Under the pieces are notes generated by a model. It made no database searches. It was not told the origin of the DNA and saw nothing but the letters and a program-made list of their open reading frames with translations. This document shows, piece after piece, positions 36,688 through 45,402 of a DNA stretch of 64,000 nt (within the stretch, counting starts at the first letter, position 1; the number at the start of each line of letters is the position of its first letter). The translations under genes were made by a program, and so were the position numbers. The DNA is from Desulfuromonadaceae bacterium. Its GTDB lineage: Bacteria > Desulfobacterota > Desulfuromonadia > Desulfuromonadales > JAHYIW01. Location: positions 49,137-113,136 of the forward strand of contig JAHYIW010000007.1 in assembly GCA_019429445.1 (NCBI GenBank), written 5' to 3'.

Positions 36688-37800
36688 CTATTTTTCCGGT
36701 GCCAGCTTTTTCGATTCTTCTTCCATCCGTTTCAGCGTCCGCTTCGGAAAGTAGGTGCAGAACGGCTCTTCCGCCATATAGTCGCCGTAGACCGCATCGG
36801 CACGGGCGCGGCAGCCGCCGCAGACGTTGATGAACTCGCATTCGCCACATTTGCCCTTGTAGCTCTTGAAATCGCGCAGTTCGTTGAAGGTCCTGGAGTT
36901 GAACCACAGCTCCTTGAACGGGATCTGTTTGACATTGCCGACCGATGAGTGGAAATAGGAGCACGGCTTGAGGTTACCGAAACAGTCGATCAGGCAGATC
37001 GTCTGCGCGGCGATGCACCCCTTGCCGCCGCCGGTGGAAAAGGTCAGGGAGCGGCGCTTGAAATCGACCCCTTCGGCCTTGGCCAGCTGCGGCACCACCC
37101 GGTAGTAGTGCGGCGCGCAGGTCGGGCGCATCAGGATCTCGTCCTCGCCCTTTTCCTGTTCATAGTGCCAGCTGAGAATCTCCTCGTAGTCTTCCTTGGA
37201 AATCAGCTCGTTCATGATCTCTTCGCCACGACCGGTGGGGACAATCATGAACATGTACCAGGCGGTGGCACCGAGACGTTTGGCGAGATGGAAGGTGTCA
37301 CCGATGTCGTGCTGGTTGCGCTTGGTGAAAGAGGAGTTGATCAGAAATTTGATGCCGTTGCGCTTGAGCGTTTCGGCACCGCGAAGCACCCCTTCAAACG
37401 CTCCCGGACAGGAACGGAAGTTGTCATGAATCTCGGCGGTCGAACCATCGAGGGACAGCGAGACCATCTTGATATCGGCGGCCTTCATTTTGGCGCAGAT
37501 TTCGTCGGTGATCAGGGTACCGTTGGTCGCCATGCACATCCGCAGCCCCTTGCTGGTGCCGTACTCGGCAACCTCGAAGATATCGGCGCGCAACAACGGC
37601 TCACCACCGGACAGGACCATCACCGGCGTGGATACCTCGCAAATATCGTCGATCAATTTAAAAGCTTCGGCGGTATTGAAGTCGCCGATCGCCGCATCCA
37701 TATCGGAGGAGCAGCGGCAATGCACGCAGTTGAGATTGCAGCGCTGGGTCGATTCCCAGGCGATCCATTTGGGGATAAATTCAGGCTCTTGCTTGGTCAT
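36688..37800 (-). CDS. Radical SAM/SPASM protein, AhbC/AhbD/NirJ-like
   Basis: A 370-aa radical SAM enzyme with CNLNCVHC (Cys21, Cys25, Cys28) and a C-terminal SPASM-like cluster region ([31 protein letters not shown]). The layout, the LSGGEPLLR and [14 protein letters not shown] segments, and the PTGRGEEI motif fit the enzymes of the alternative haem/haem d1 routes (AhbC deacetylase, AhbD haem synthase, NirJ). Which step is done is not decided. It sits near hemE but separated by the toxin-antitoxin pair. AGGAG lies 5 nt before the ATG at 37800; a longer in-frame start is unsupported. Confidence 0.78.
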   Translation of the reverse strand: MTKQEPEFIPKWIAWESTQRCNLNCVHCRCSSDMDAAIGDFNTAEAFKLIDDICEVSTPVMVLSGGEPLLRADIFEVAEYGTSKGLRMCMATNGTLITDEICAKMKAADIKMVSLSLDGSTAEIHDNFRSCPGAFEGVLRGAETLKRNGIKFLINSSFTKRNQHDIGDTFHLAKRLGATAWYMFMIVPTGRGEEIMNELISKEDYEEILSWHYEQEKGEDEILMRPTCAPHYYRVVPQLAKAEGVDFKRRSLTFSTGGGKGCIAAQTICLIDCFGNLKPCSYFHSSVGNVKQIPFKELWFNSRTFNELRDFKSYKGKCGECEFINVCGGCRARADAVYGDYMAEEPFCTYFPKRTLKRMEEESKKLAPEK

Positions 37801-37906
37801 GCAGACTCCTTGGGTAAAGCAGCAAATTCTTGACATATTAACCTGCGAAAGATACTACAAAAGCGAATGACATGACAAGATAAACGAACGCTTAAGGGGA
37901 ATAATC

Positions 37907-38155
37907 ATGCACCCTCCATTTAAAAAACGGATCTTTTCGGTGGCGCGCGCCGAGATCGGTCACCTGCGTTTTATTGTCGAAAGCTATGCAGGGCTGGTGT
38001 TTTTACGCACCCTTGACGGGCATCAGGGACTGGTGGAGATCAGCTACGCGGCGGAACGTGAAAGGGACGTGAACGGTCTGGTGGCGGGGCTGGCCAAGGA
38101 GACCGGATGGCGCGAAGTGACGGCAGAATATCTGGGGATATTTCCAGAGTTTTAG
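37907..38155 (+). CDS. DUF4911-like small protein
   Basis: An 82-aa protein with FRYL-like core: KRIFSVARAEIGHLRFIVES and a following VFLRTLDGHQGLVEISYA segment, matching my memory of DUF4911. Function unknown. It overlaps the end of convergent def by 4 bp and is divergent from the radical SAM gene, with 106 bp between them. Confidence 0.68.
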   Translation: MHPPFKKRIFSVARAEIGHLRFIVESYAGLVFLRTLDGHQGLVEISYAAERERDVNGLVAGLAKETGWREVTAEYLGIFPEF

Positions 38156-38655
38156 CCCCCCTTGCGCCGGAATATATCGGTTTTCAGATTCGACACCCGA
38201 TCGAGAAAGAGCAGGCCGTCGAGGTGATCGAGCTCGTGCTGGATCGCAACGGCTTCAAAACCGCTCGACCGCACCACCCGCTCGCTGCCGTCACGGTCAG
38301 TAAACTGCACCACGATTTCCTCGGCGCGGACGACATTGCCAGTGTAGTCAGGAACGCTCATGCACCCTTCGCGCAGCACTTTTTTCCCTTCACGCGACAT
38401 GATTTCCGGATTCACCAGCGTCAGCAGTCCGTGGTTGTTGTCGCGCCCGAGCTTGCTCTTCGCCACATCGACCACCACCACCCGCCGGGTATCGCCGATC
38501 TGCGGGGCGGCGACCCCGACCGAGTGCCCCGCCGCCACCATCGTATCGATCAGATCCTGAATCAGCGCATCCACCCCGGCATTGAGGATCGCCACCGGTT
38601 CACACTTCGCTTTCAGGCGTGCGTCAGGATAGAGCAGAATTTCGCGGATCGCCAT
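38152..38655 (-). CDS. def: Peptide deformylase
   Basis: Removes the formyl group from the N-terminal methionine of new proteins. The 167-aa enzyme has the three motifs: GVAAPQIG (about 47-54), EGCMSVP with metal ligand Cys98, and QHELDH with His140 and His144 plus catalytic Glu141. GGAG lies 9 nt before the ATG. It follows the ACT-domain gene by 3 bp. Confidence 0.96.
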   Translation of the reverse strand: MAIREILLYPDARLKAKCEPVAILNAGVDALIQDLIDTMVAAGHSVGVAAPQIGDTRRVVVVDVAKSKLGRDNNHGLLTLVNPEIMSREGKKVLREGCMSVPDYTGNVVRAEEIVVQFTDRDGSERVVRSSGFEAVAIQHELDHLDGLLFLDRVSNLKTDIFRRKGG

Positions 38656-38658
38656 CGG

Positions 38659-39198
38659 CTATAACTCCACTGTTTCAATCGCCCGGACTGAAATATCGAC
38701 CTGCATTTCCTGGCGGATGTTATCGAGCACCGATTCCAGTTCTCCCAGCTCCAGCCCGGACGGCAAAACGGCTTCAATCATCATCACGTAAACCGGACGT
38801 ACTTCGGTGCCAATCAGTTTGGTGTTGAGATCGGTGACATTGATTTTGCGCTCGGCCAGCGCCCTGGCAACGTGGTAAACGATCCCCGGCTGATCCGCGC
38901 CGTAAACCGAAATCATACACAGCGCCCCCTCTAAATACGGATATTTTTCTCCGCCCGGCTTGAGGGTACGGATCATCACCGACAGATCGACATCTTCCAG
39001 CGGTGCAAACGCATCGCCAAAATCGGCACTTTCACGATAATCAAGATGGGAGATGATCAGGATCATCGCGAACTGGCCACCGAGGATGGTGCAACTTGAA
39101 TCAGCGATATTGCACCCGAGTTTAAACAAGATTTCGGTGGCCTGGGCAACAATGCCGGGACGGTCGCGACCGACGATGGTCAGCGCAAAATGGTGCAT
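38659..39198 (-). CDS. Two-ACT-domain protein (GcvR-like)
   Basis: A 179-aa protein made of two ACT domains (residues 3-75 and 92-170), beginning HHFALTIVGRDRPGIVAQAT with the second domain opening ISVYGADQPGIVYHVARAL. Proteins of this form include GcvR, which represses glycine cleavage by binding GcvA, but here no DNA-binding partner is visible. The ATG has AGGAGG 6 nt upstream, one of the strongest ribosome-binding sites in the window. Confidence 0.85.
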   Translation of the reverse strand: MHHFALTIVGRDRPGIVAQATEILFKLGCNIADSSCTILGGQFAMILIISHLDYRESADFGDAFAPLEDVDLSVMIRTLKPGGEKYPYLEGALCMISVYGADQPGIVYHVARALAERKINVTDLNTKLIGTEVRPVYVMMIEAVLPSGLELGELESVLDNIRQEMQVDISVRAIETVEL

Positions 39199-39293
39199 GG
39201 TGTACCTCCTGTGTGAGGAATGTTATTACAACCGAATCAGCACGACGGGTGTCACATCTTCCCTTAGCCCCCCCGGTGGGAGGAGTGTTCCTC

Positions 39294-39436
39294 TGTGGGA
39301 GCGGCTTCCCGGCCGCGAACCGGGCTCCATCAGCCACCGCAGGCTTCGCGGCTGCAAGCCGCTCCTACAAAAGATCCTCCGGCGTTTCCCTGTGGGAGCG
39401 GCTTGCCTCTGTGGGAGCGGCTTGCAGCCGCGAAAA
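39294..39436. repeat. REP-type GTGGGAGCGGCTT repeats overlapping the RND gene end
   Basis: Three copies of the TGTGGGAGCGGCTTGC palindrome family (39294-39367, 39391-39406 and 39411-39436), with the inverted end GCAAGCCGCTCCTACA. The repeats run into the RND coding region, whose stop (39365-39367) lies within the inverted arm. Confidence 0.85.
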
Positions 39437-42400
39437 GGTTCCCGGCAGTGTTTCCGACAATGAATACAATACCGGAACCACCACCAGGGTCAGCAGGGTG
39501 GCAAATGCCAGCCCGAAAATTACCGCGACCGCCATCGGCCCCCACCACTGTGCCGACTCGCCGCCGATTTCCCAGGCGAAGGTATGAAAATCGAAGCTGA
39601 CCCCGACCGCCATCGGCAACAGACCGAGAATCGTCGTGATCGCGGTCAGCATCACGGGCCGAAAGCGCACCGTCCCGGCCCGGAGCAAGGCATCGTGCAG
39701 CTCCATCCCTTGCTGACGCAGTTGATTGATATAATCGATGAGCACGATGGCGTTGTTGACCACCACCCCCGCCAGCGAGACGATTCCGATCCCGGTCATG
39801 ATGACGCCAAACGGCATCTGCGTCACGGTCAGGCCGATAAAAACACCGGTCAACGACAGCACCACCGAACTCATGACGATCAATGTCTTGGTCAGCGAAT
39901 TGAACTGGGTGATGAGCACCAGCAAGATCAGAAACAGGGCGACCAGAAATGCCTTGCTCAAAAAGTCCGCCGCTTTCTGCTGTTCTTCCTGCTCTCCGGA
40001 AAAGTGAATGCGATAGCCGGCAGGTAGTTCGAGCGTTGCCAGACGGGCCTGAACATCGTTGAGCACGGCGTTACTGTTGCGCCCCAGCGTGTTGGCGGTC
40101 AGGGTCACCACGCGGTCCTGATCGATGTGCCGAATCGCCCCGAAGCCGGAACCGATCTCCAGCCTGGCGACGCTCAGCAGCGGCACCGGAGCTCCGGTGG
40201 TGGTCGGGATCAGCAGATTTTCAATATCGGCCAGCGCTTGCCGCCGCCGTTCCGGGAGGCGGGCGACGATGTCATACTCATCCTGACCATCGCGATACGT
40301 CCCGACTTTGGTGCCGGATATCGCGGCTTTGACCATGGCGGAAATTTCTGCGGTAGACAGACCGAGCAGCGCCGCTTTTTCGCGATCAACGATCACGCGG
40401 ATTTCCGGTTTGGCGCGGGACAGATCATCTTTCAGATCGACCAGACCTGGAACATCCTTGATCCGTTTGCGTGCACGGGCAAGCACTGACTCCAGAATGG
40501 CCACTTTTTCACCGCTGATCTCAACACTCACCGGCGGACCGGTGGGCGGGCCGTTCTTGGCCTTTTCGACCTTGATTTCCGCCCCTGAAAAATCGGCCAT
40601 CGCTCGTCTGATTCGCTCCAGCACCCGGTCGCTGCTCTCCTTGCGCTGCGCCCGTTCAACAAATTCGAGGGAAACCTTGCTCATGTGTGACTGACCGACG
40701 CCACTGCTCGCCGCCTCACCACTCGGCGGCACCCCGGCTTCACCGGTGACAAAGCGGATGTCCGTTTCCTGACGGGCAATCTCTTCAACCCGCCGTGCCA
40801 GCTCGTTGGAGGTTTCCAGTCCTGTCCCCTCAGGTGACTTCAACTCGACAAAAGCCCGGTTCGGTGCGCCGTCGGGAAAAAATTCGACCCCGGCACTGAA
40901 GAACGAAAAGAGCATCACGGCGACGATCATGGTGACAGTGGCGGCAAGGATCGTTGTTCCGCGCCGGCGGAGTGCGCCGTCGAGCAAGCGTCGATAGAAG
41001 CGAATCACCCGCGTGCGCTCGATATCCGGTTGCACCTCCTGATGCGCTACATGCATGAAGGTGGCGCACAGCACCGGGGTAATCACCAGCGCGACAAAGA
41101 GCGACGCGCTCAAGGTGATGATCAGGGTGATCGGCAGAAATTTCATGAACTCACCAATCAGATCGGGCCAGAACGCCATCGGTAAAAACGCGCAGAGGGT
41201 TGTCAGCGTTGAACTGATCACCGGCCAGCCGACCTCGGCGGCAGCGGCGCACGCGGCGGCAGCACGCCCGGCCCCCTCCTGCATATGGCGATAGATATTT
41301 TCGACGATCACAATCGCGTTATCGACCAGCATCCCCAACGCCAGAATCAGACTGAACAGGACCACCATGTTGAGGGTGATGCTTAAAGCATTGAGCACCA
41401 CGAATGAAATCAGCATCGAAAAAGGGATAGCCAGAGCGACAAAGATCGAGTTGCGCAACCCAAGAAAAAAGAAGAGGACGGCCACCACCAGAATCAGCCC
41501 GGAGAGGATATTGTTCTCCAGTTCGCCAACCATGCGGCGGATATCTTTCGACTGATTGAGCGTCACTGCCAGCGATACCCCCGTGGGCAGCTGGCTTCTA
41601 GCGACGTCCAGCAGGGCGAAGACCCGATCGGTGACGTTGATAATGTTTTCACCGGCACGCTTTTTAACGGCCAGGGTCACGCTTTCAGCACCGTTGAGCC
41701 GCGCGTGACTGATCCGGTCTTTAAAGGTAAAGTCGATCGCGGCGACATCCTTGTAATAGACGGGCCGACCGTCGCGGGTGATCATCACCAGGTTGTCAAT
41801 CTGTTCCGGTTGCGTGAATTCGCCGGGAATGCGCAGCAGATATTTCCCCTTGCCGATGTCGATACTGCCACCGGGGGTATTGACATTTTCGCGCTGAATC
41901 GCGGCGACAATTTCCGCGAACGAAATCCGGTAGGCGGCAAGCCGTTCAGGGTCAAATTCGACCCGCACTTCCCGCTCGCGGCCACCGGTCAGCACCACAT
42001 CGAGAACGCCGGACACTTCCTCGATCCGATCTTCCAGCTCTTCGGCCACCGCTTTCAGGATCAGCTCATCAACCGCACCGGAAACCGCCACGGTCAGAAT
42101 CGGAAATTCGGCCATATTGACTTCAATGATCGACGGATCGTTCTCCAGGTCGGCGGGGAGGTCCCCTTTGGCCTGATCGACCTTGTCGCGCACCCACTGC
42201 AACGCATCATCGATATCAACCTCGGTGTTGAACTCGATGGTGATCATCGACGAGCCCTCGGCGCTGATCGAGCGGATTTCCTCAACCTCTTTGAGCCCTT
42301 TCAGCTTGCGTTCAATGTGATCGGTGATCAGCGTTTCGATATCCGCCGAGGCCACCCCTTCATAGTTGGTGACGACAAAAACATAAGGAATGGTCACATC

Positions 42401-42514
42401 GGGGTTCGATTCGCGCTGCAGCACCAGATAACTGTAGGTGCCGACGATCACCGCGATCAGCATCAGAGCAAAAACGGTGCTGCGCTGACGAATAGAGATG
42501 TTCGTGATCAGCAT
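39365..42514 (-). CDS. RND-family efflux pump (AcrB/HAE type)
   Basis: A 1049-aa inner-membrane proton-driven exporter with the usual plan of 12 membrane helices and two large periplasmic loops. The N-terminal helix, the segment LGMLVDNAIVIVENIYRHM containing the proton-relay Asp, and the GIVSLAGVVVNNAIVLIDYI repeat half are clear. Its adaptor is the adjacent lipoprotein; no outer-membrane channel gene is next to it. The last ~25 residues (SRLQAAPTEASRSHRE...) are encoded by REP repeat DNA and are not conserved looking. The ATG lies 1 bp after the adaptor stop, so translation is probably coupled. Confidence 0.93.
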   Translation of the reverse strand: MLITNISIRQRSTVFALMLIAVIVGTYSYLVLQRESNPDVTIPYVFVVTNYEGVASADIETLITDHIERKLKGLKEVEEIRSISAEGSSMITIEFNTEVDIDDALQWVRDKVDQAKGDLPADLENDPSIIEVNMAEFPILTVAVSGAVDELILKAVAEELEDRIEEVSGVLDVVLTGGREREVRVEFDPERLAAYRISFAEIVAAIQRENVNTPGGSIDIGKGKYLLRIPGEFTQPEQIDNLVMITRDGRPVYYKDVAAIDFTFKDRISHARLNGAESVTLAVKKRAGENIINVTDRVFALLDVARSQLPTGVSLAVTLNQSKDIRRMVGELENNILSGLILVVAVLFFFLGLRNSIFVALAIPFSMLISFVVLNALSITLNMVVLFSLILALGMLVDNAIVIVENIYRHMQEGAGRAAAACAAAAEVGWPVISSTLTTLCAFLPMAFWPDLIGEFMKFLPITLIITLSASLFVALVITPVLCATFMHVAHQEVQPDIERTRVIRFYRRLLDGALRRRGTTILAATVTMIVAVMLFSFFSAGVEFFPDGAPNRAFVELKSPEGTGLETSNELARRVEEIARQETDIRFVTGEAGVPPSGEAASSGVGQSHMSKVSLEFVERAQRKESSDRVLERIRRAMADFSGAEIKVEKAKNGPPTGPPVSVEISGEKVAILESVLARARKRIKDVPGLVDLKDDLSRAKPEIRVIVDREKAALLGLSTAEISAMVKAAISGTKVGTYRDGQDEYDIVARLPERRRQALADIENLLIPTTTGAPVPLLSVARLEIGSGFGAIRHIDQDRVVTLTANTLGRNSNAVLNDVQARLATLELPAGYRIHFSGEQEEQQKAADFLSKAFLVALFLILLVLITQFNSLTKTLIVMSSVVLSLTGVFIGLTVTQMPFGVIMTGIGIVSLAGVVVNNAIVLIDYINQLRQQGMELHDALLRAGTVRFRPVMLTAITTILGLLPMAVGVSFDFHTFAWEIGGESAQWWGPMAVAVIFGLAFATLLTLVVVPVLYSLSETLPGTFSRLQAAPTEASRSHRETPEDLL

Positions 42515-42515
42515 C

Positions 42516-43574
42516 TTAATCGTCCGTTACCACGACACGATCGCCGTCACTGATCAGTTGCTGCCCCCTGACGATCAATCGCTCCCCCCTGGATATTCCG
42601 TCAAGGATCACCACCTGATCGTCACTGACCAGACCGGTAATCACCTTCCGCTGGTGGGCAATACCGTTGTCCTCGATGTAGACATAGGTGACACCATCGC
42701 GTTCAACGACGGCAAAGAGAGGGACCGTCACTACCTGGGTCAGTGTCCGGCGAAAGAATTCCACCCGCACGATCATCCCCGGTCGTAACTGCCGGTGCGG
42801 ATTGTCAAGCGCAATTTCCGCACGGTAGGTGCGGGTCAGAGCATCGGCCTGATACGCCAGATGCGCAATTTTCCCTTCACGGGACGGACCGTCCTCACCA
42901 TCGACCGACGCATAACGAACCGTGACCCGGTCTCCCGCTTTAAAAAAAAGGACATTTCTTTCCGGCACCGCGACCAGCACCTTGAGACGATCAATCTGAA
43001 CGACTGTCGCCAGTGCAGTGCCGGGGGAAACATATTCGCCACGGTCGATCAGGAGCCGGTCGAGAACACCGCTGACCGGGCTTTTCAAGGTGCTCTTTGC
43101 GAGATTCAGGCGTTCGACTTCAAGATCAGCCTGCGCCCGCCGGTAATCATAAACGACATTGTCGTATTCCTGCTGACTGATCAGCTGCTGCGCAATCATG
43201 TGCGCGTAGCGCTCGAATTTTTTACGCTGCAATTCAACCTCGGCAACGCTCCGCTCGTAGTTGGCGCGCTGCGTGTCAGGATCGATGCGCAAAATGGCTT
43301 CACCGGCAACCACTGAGTCCCCTTCAGCCGGGCCAATCCAGCGCACCGGCCCGGCCAGCTCGGCGGAGAGCAGGATATCCTCCCACGCCTCAACCGTACC
43401 GGGGAGCAAGATCGTGTCTTGCACGTCGTCAAGGGTCACACCCTGCACCTTGACATTGGTCGTCCGTTCCGGCGGCGCAGCCGCTGCCGCCCCCGACCCC
43501 TTCTCGCCACAGGCGACCAGCGCCATCAACAGCAGGAGTAAAAAAAGCCATTTACGCACAACCAGGAAGAACAT
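42516..43574 (-). CDS. Periplasmic adaptor (membrane-fusion) lipoprotein of the RND pump
   Basis: A 352-aa adaptor linking the RND pump to an outer-membrane channel. It begins with a lipoprotein signal and Cys22 in the lipobox ALVAC. The HlyD-like biotinyl-lipoyl and coiled-coil segments (VEAWEDILLSAELAGPV..., the long Arg/Glu-rich helix QRANYERSVAEVELQRKKF) and the beta-barrel domain follow. The ATG at 43574 has GGAG 8 nt upstream; the longer frame from 43625 adds a segment that would hide the signal peptide. Confidence 0.9.
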   Translation of the reverse strand: MFFLVVRKWLFLLLLLMALVACGEKGSGAAAAAPPERTTNVKVQGVTLDDVQDTILLPGTVEAWEDILLSAELAGPVRWIGPAEGDSVVAGEAILRIDPDTQRANYERSVAEVELQRKKFERYAHMIAQQLISQQEYDNVVYDYRRAQADLEVERLNLAKSTLKSPVSGVLDRLLIDRGEYVSPGTALATVVQIDRLKVLVAVPERNVLFFKAGDRVTVRYASVDGEDGPSREGKIAHLAYQADALTRTYRAEIALDNPHRQLRPGMIVRVEFFRRTLTQVVTVPLFAVVERDGVTYVYIEDNGIAHQRKVITGLVSDDQVVILDGISRGERLIVRGQQLISDGDRVVVTDD

Positions 43575-43904
43575 ATCCAAAACTCCGGCAACCTCGCCAC
43601 CCCGGTGGGGAGACTGATCAGTCATTCACCTAAATCTTATAAATATAGAAACTTCGCTGCCGTTCGACAAGACAAACTTGAAACTTGATTTATTCACAAG
43701 CATTTTCTCCATGAATGACCCCGCAGCAAGCTACGGGGAATTAGCCCCAACTTTTGCATTGAAAGGGAAAAACCTGTTTCCCGATAAAGTTGATTCTCGC
43801 GGGTGCCCTGCAAAACTCTGGACACCCGCAAGGGGTATCCCTGCAAACCAATTTGCAACCGGTTGGCCGTTCATCGTAGGGGCACCCCTCGCGGGTGCCC
43901 TGGT
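43575..43904. repeat. 330-bp gap with hairpin repeat related to 31987-32074
   Basis: Between the adaptor gene and the two-TM gene lies a repeat made of arms GCGGGTGCCCTG..CACCCGCAAGGGGTATCCC (43797-43845) and GTAGGGGCACCCCTCGCGGG (43875-43903). The rest (43575-43796) shows no reading frame with a ribosome-binding site and no further repeat. The promoter of the pump operon should lie here. Confidence 0.65.
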
Positions 43905-44315
43905 CTACATTTCAAGCATCTCCACCTCGGCGACAATAAATGAGCGCCCCTGCTCCTTGACGGCCGCTATGTAGCGCTGCCCCGCCGCGTCAAGGCGACG
44001 TTTTTTGGGACCGGTTGAAACTTTTTCCAGCAGAAGCAAATAACGCTGGTGCCTGCGGATCATGATGATGGGGAAAGTGAAGGCATAAACAACCGCCAGC
44101 GCACCGGCAAGAAACGCTTGCACGGTGGAAAGGGGCAAATCGACCCAGACCACCAGGTTGAGCACGGCGATTGCCGCCCAGATATTCCCTTTAAAAAACA
44201 AAAGAAGTCGTTCACTCTTCTCGCGGAGCAGACGAATATCCCGCAAGGTCAATGCCGTGTCGCGGGCCACAGCGTTTGCGACGGCCTGATGAATCGGACT
44301 GGTTCGGTTCGCCAT
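43905..44315 (-). CDS. Hypothetical two-TM membrane protein
   Basis: A 136-aa protein with a cytoplasmic N-terminal helix rich in Arg/Leu, two membrane segments (about residues 43-60 and 66-84) and a basic C-terminal helix. GGAG lies 10 nt before the ATG. No family recognised. Its stop is next to the hairpin repeat. Confidence 0.6.
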   Translation of the reverse strand: MANRTSPIHQAVANAVARDTALTLRDIRLLREKSERLLLFFKGNIWAAIAVLNLVVWVDLPLSTVQAFLAGALAVVYAFTFPIIMIRRHQRYLLLLEKVSTGPKKRRLDAAGQRYIAAVKEQGRSFIVAEVEMLEM

Positions 44316-44432
44316 CTTTGCACTTCTCCTTCTTCTTTACACGCACCAGATCGGTGCCAATGGATCGCTCATGATGAACGGCCATCATAGCTGTCGCGGC
44401 GCTCTGCGTCCAGCAACTTTACGAACCCGGTT

Positions 44433-44461
44433 TTGTATTTTCGACGAAGTCATGCTACAAT
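44433..44461 (+). promoter_or_regulatory. Candidate sigma-70 promoter for the PhnD-like gene
   Basis: TTGTAT (44433-44438) and TACAAT (44456-44461) are 17 bp apart, ending 29 bp before the ATG of the exported binding protein, with AGGAG at 44480-44484. A good spacing and a good -10. Confidence 0.55.
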
Positions 44462-44490
44462 ACTGAAATTAATCAAAAGGAGATATAGAC

Positions 44491-45294
44491 ATGAAAAAAT
44501 TCTTGATGACCACGGCCATTCTGACGCTACTGGTACTCCCGCTATCACAAGCGGTTGCGGCTGACCGGATAACCTGCTGGTTTCCCCCCGCCTGGGGAAG
44601 CAAAGCCCAACAGGCGCAACAGATCACCGCCGCATTGTCGCACGAAACAGGATTCGACATTCAAGCGCGCATCGCCAAAAATTACCCGGAAATCCTTACT
44701 GCCTTCGCGACCAGGGACGAAAACCTGGTCTACGTCGGATCCTTTGTCCAGTCGATCATCAAGGCACGTCAGCTGGGGAAGCAACTGGTGCAGGTTGATA
44801 ACGGCAAGGAACTCTACAGCGGCATCCTCATCTACCCCGAAGGACAGGATCCGCAAAAAATCCTGCGCGACCTCCCCACCGAAATCGCCTATACTATCGG
44901 CGCTTCCTCCGGTGAATCGACCGCCAAAGCGGCCACTGGTGGCAAGGCCGCCATCGGCACCGCAAACCATGGCGCGGCATGCGCTGCCGTCAGTGCGGGG
45001 AAGGCCCGGGCCGCCGTGGTTAAAAACTGGTGGTGGGAAGCCAACAAATCCCGCTTTGCGGGACTGACCGCCTACGATATCCCGCGATTTTCCAAACAGG
45101 GGAATCCCGACAACGTGTTGACCGCATCAACCTCCGTACCGATCGAAAAACAGAAAAAGATCACTGCCGCCGCGATGAAAAACCCGCAGATTTTCGGTGG
45201 CGAGAAGGTTCATCTTGTTGAGAAAAATTCGCTACAATTTTCGTTGTGGCTAATGCAACAGGGGAATATCGATCCCTTGACCTACAGCTGGTAG
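44491..45294 (+). CDS. Exported PhnD/SsuA-like binding protein
   Basis: A 267-aa protein with a signal peptide (residues 1-23, ending AVA) and a type 2 periplasmic binding-protein-like pattern (ITCWFPPAWGSKAQQA, KNYPEILTAFATRDENLVYVGSFV, TANHGAACAAVSAGKARAAVVKNWWW). The ANHGAACAAVSAGKADAA-like segment resembles phosphate/phosphonate-binding proteins. No permease or ATPase genes are adjacent, so it may serve as a stand-alone sensor or a displaced component. An upstream sigma-70 promoter and AGGAG are present. Confidence 0.68.
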   Translation: MKKFLMTTAILTLLVLPLSQAVAADRITCWFPPAWGSKAQQAQQITAALSHETGFDIQARIAKNYPEILTAFATRDENLVYVGSFVQSIIKARQLGKQLVQVDNGKELYSGILIYPEGQDPQKILRDLPTEIAYTIGASSGESTAKAATGGKAAIGTANHGAACAAVSAGKARAAVVKNWWWEANKSRFAGLTAYDIPRFSKQGNPDNVLTASTSVPIEKQKKITAAAMKNPQIFGGEKVHLVEKNSLQFSLWLMQQGNIDPLTYSW

Positions 45295-45402
45295 ATCGAC
45301 CGCGCTACGAGATCAGTCTGCGCAACATGCCCGGCGTGCCGCAATCCGGTTGCCGAGCACCCGGCAGAGGATCCTCGCGCCCGCACGACAAAGGATAGCT
45401 TC

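Noticed and set aside
43678..43974. 98-aa plus-strand frame in the gap after the RND adaptor
   Set aside because: No ribosome-binding site, and it is mostly made of the hairpin repeat.
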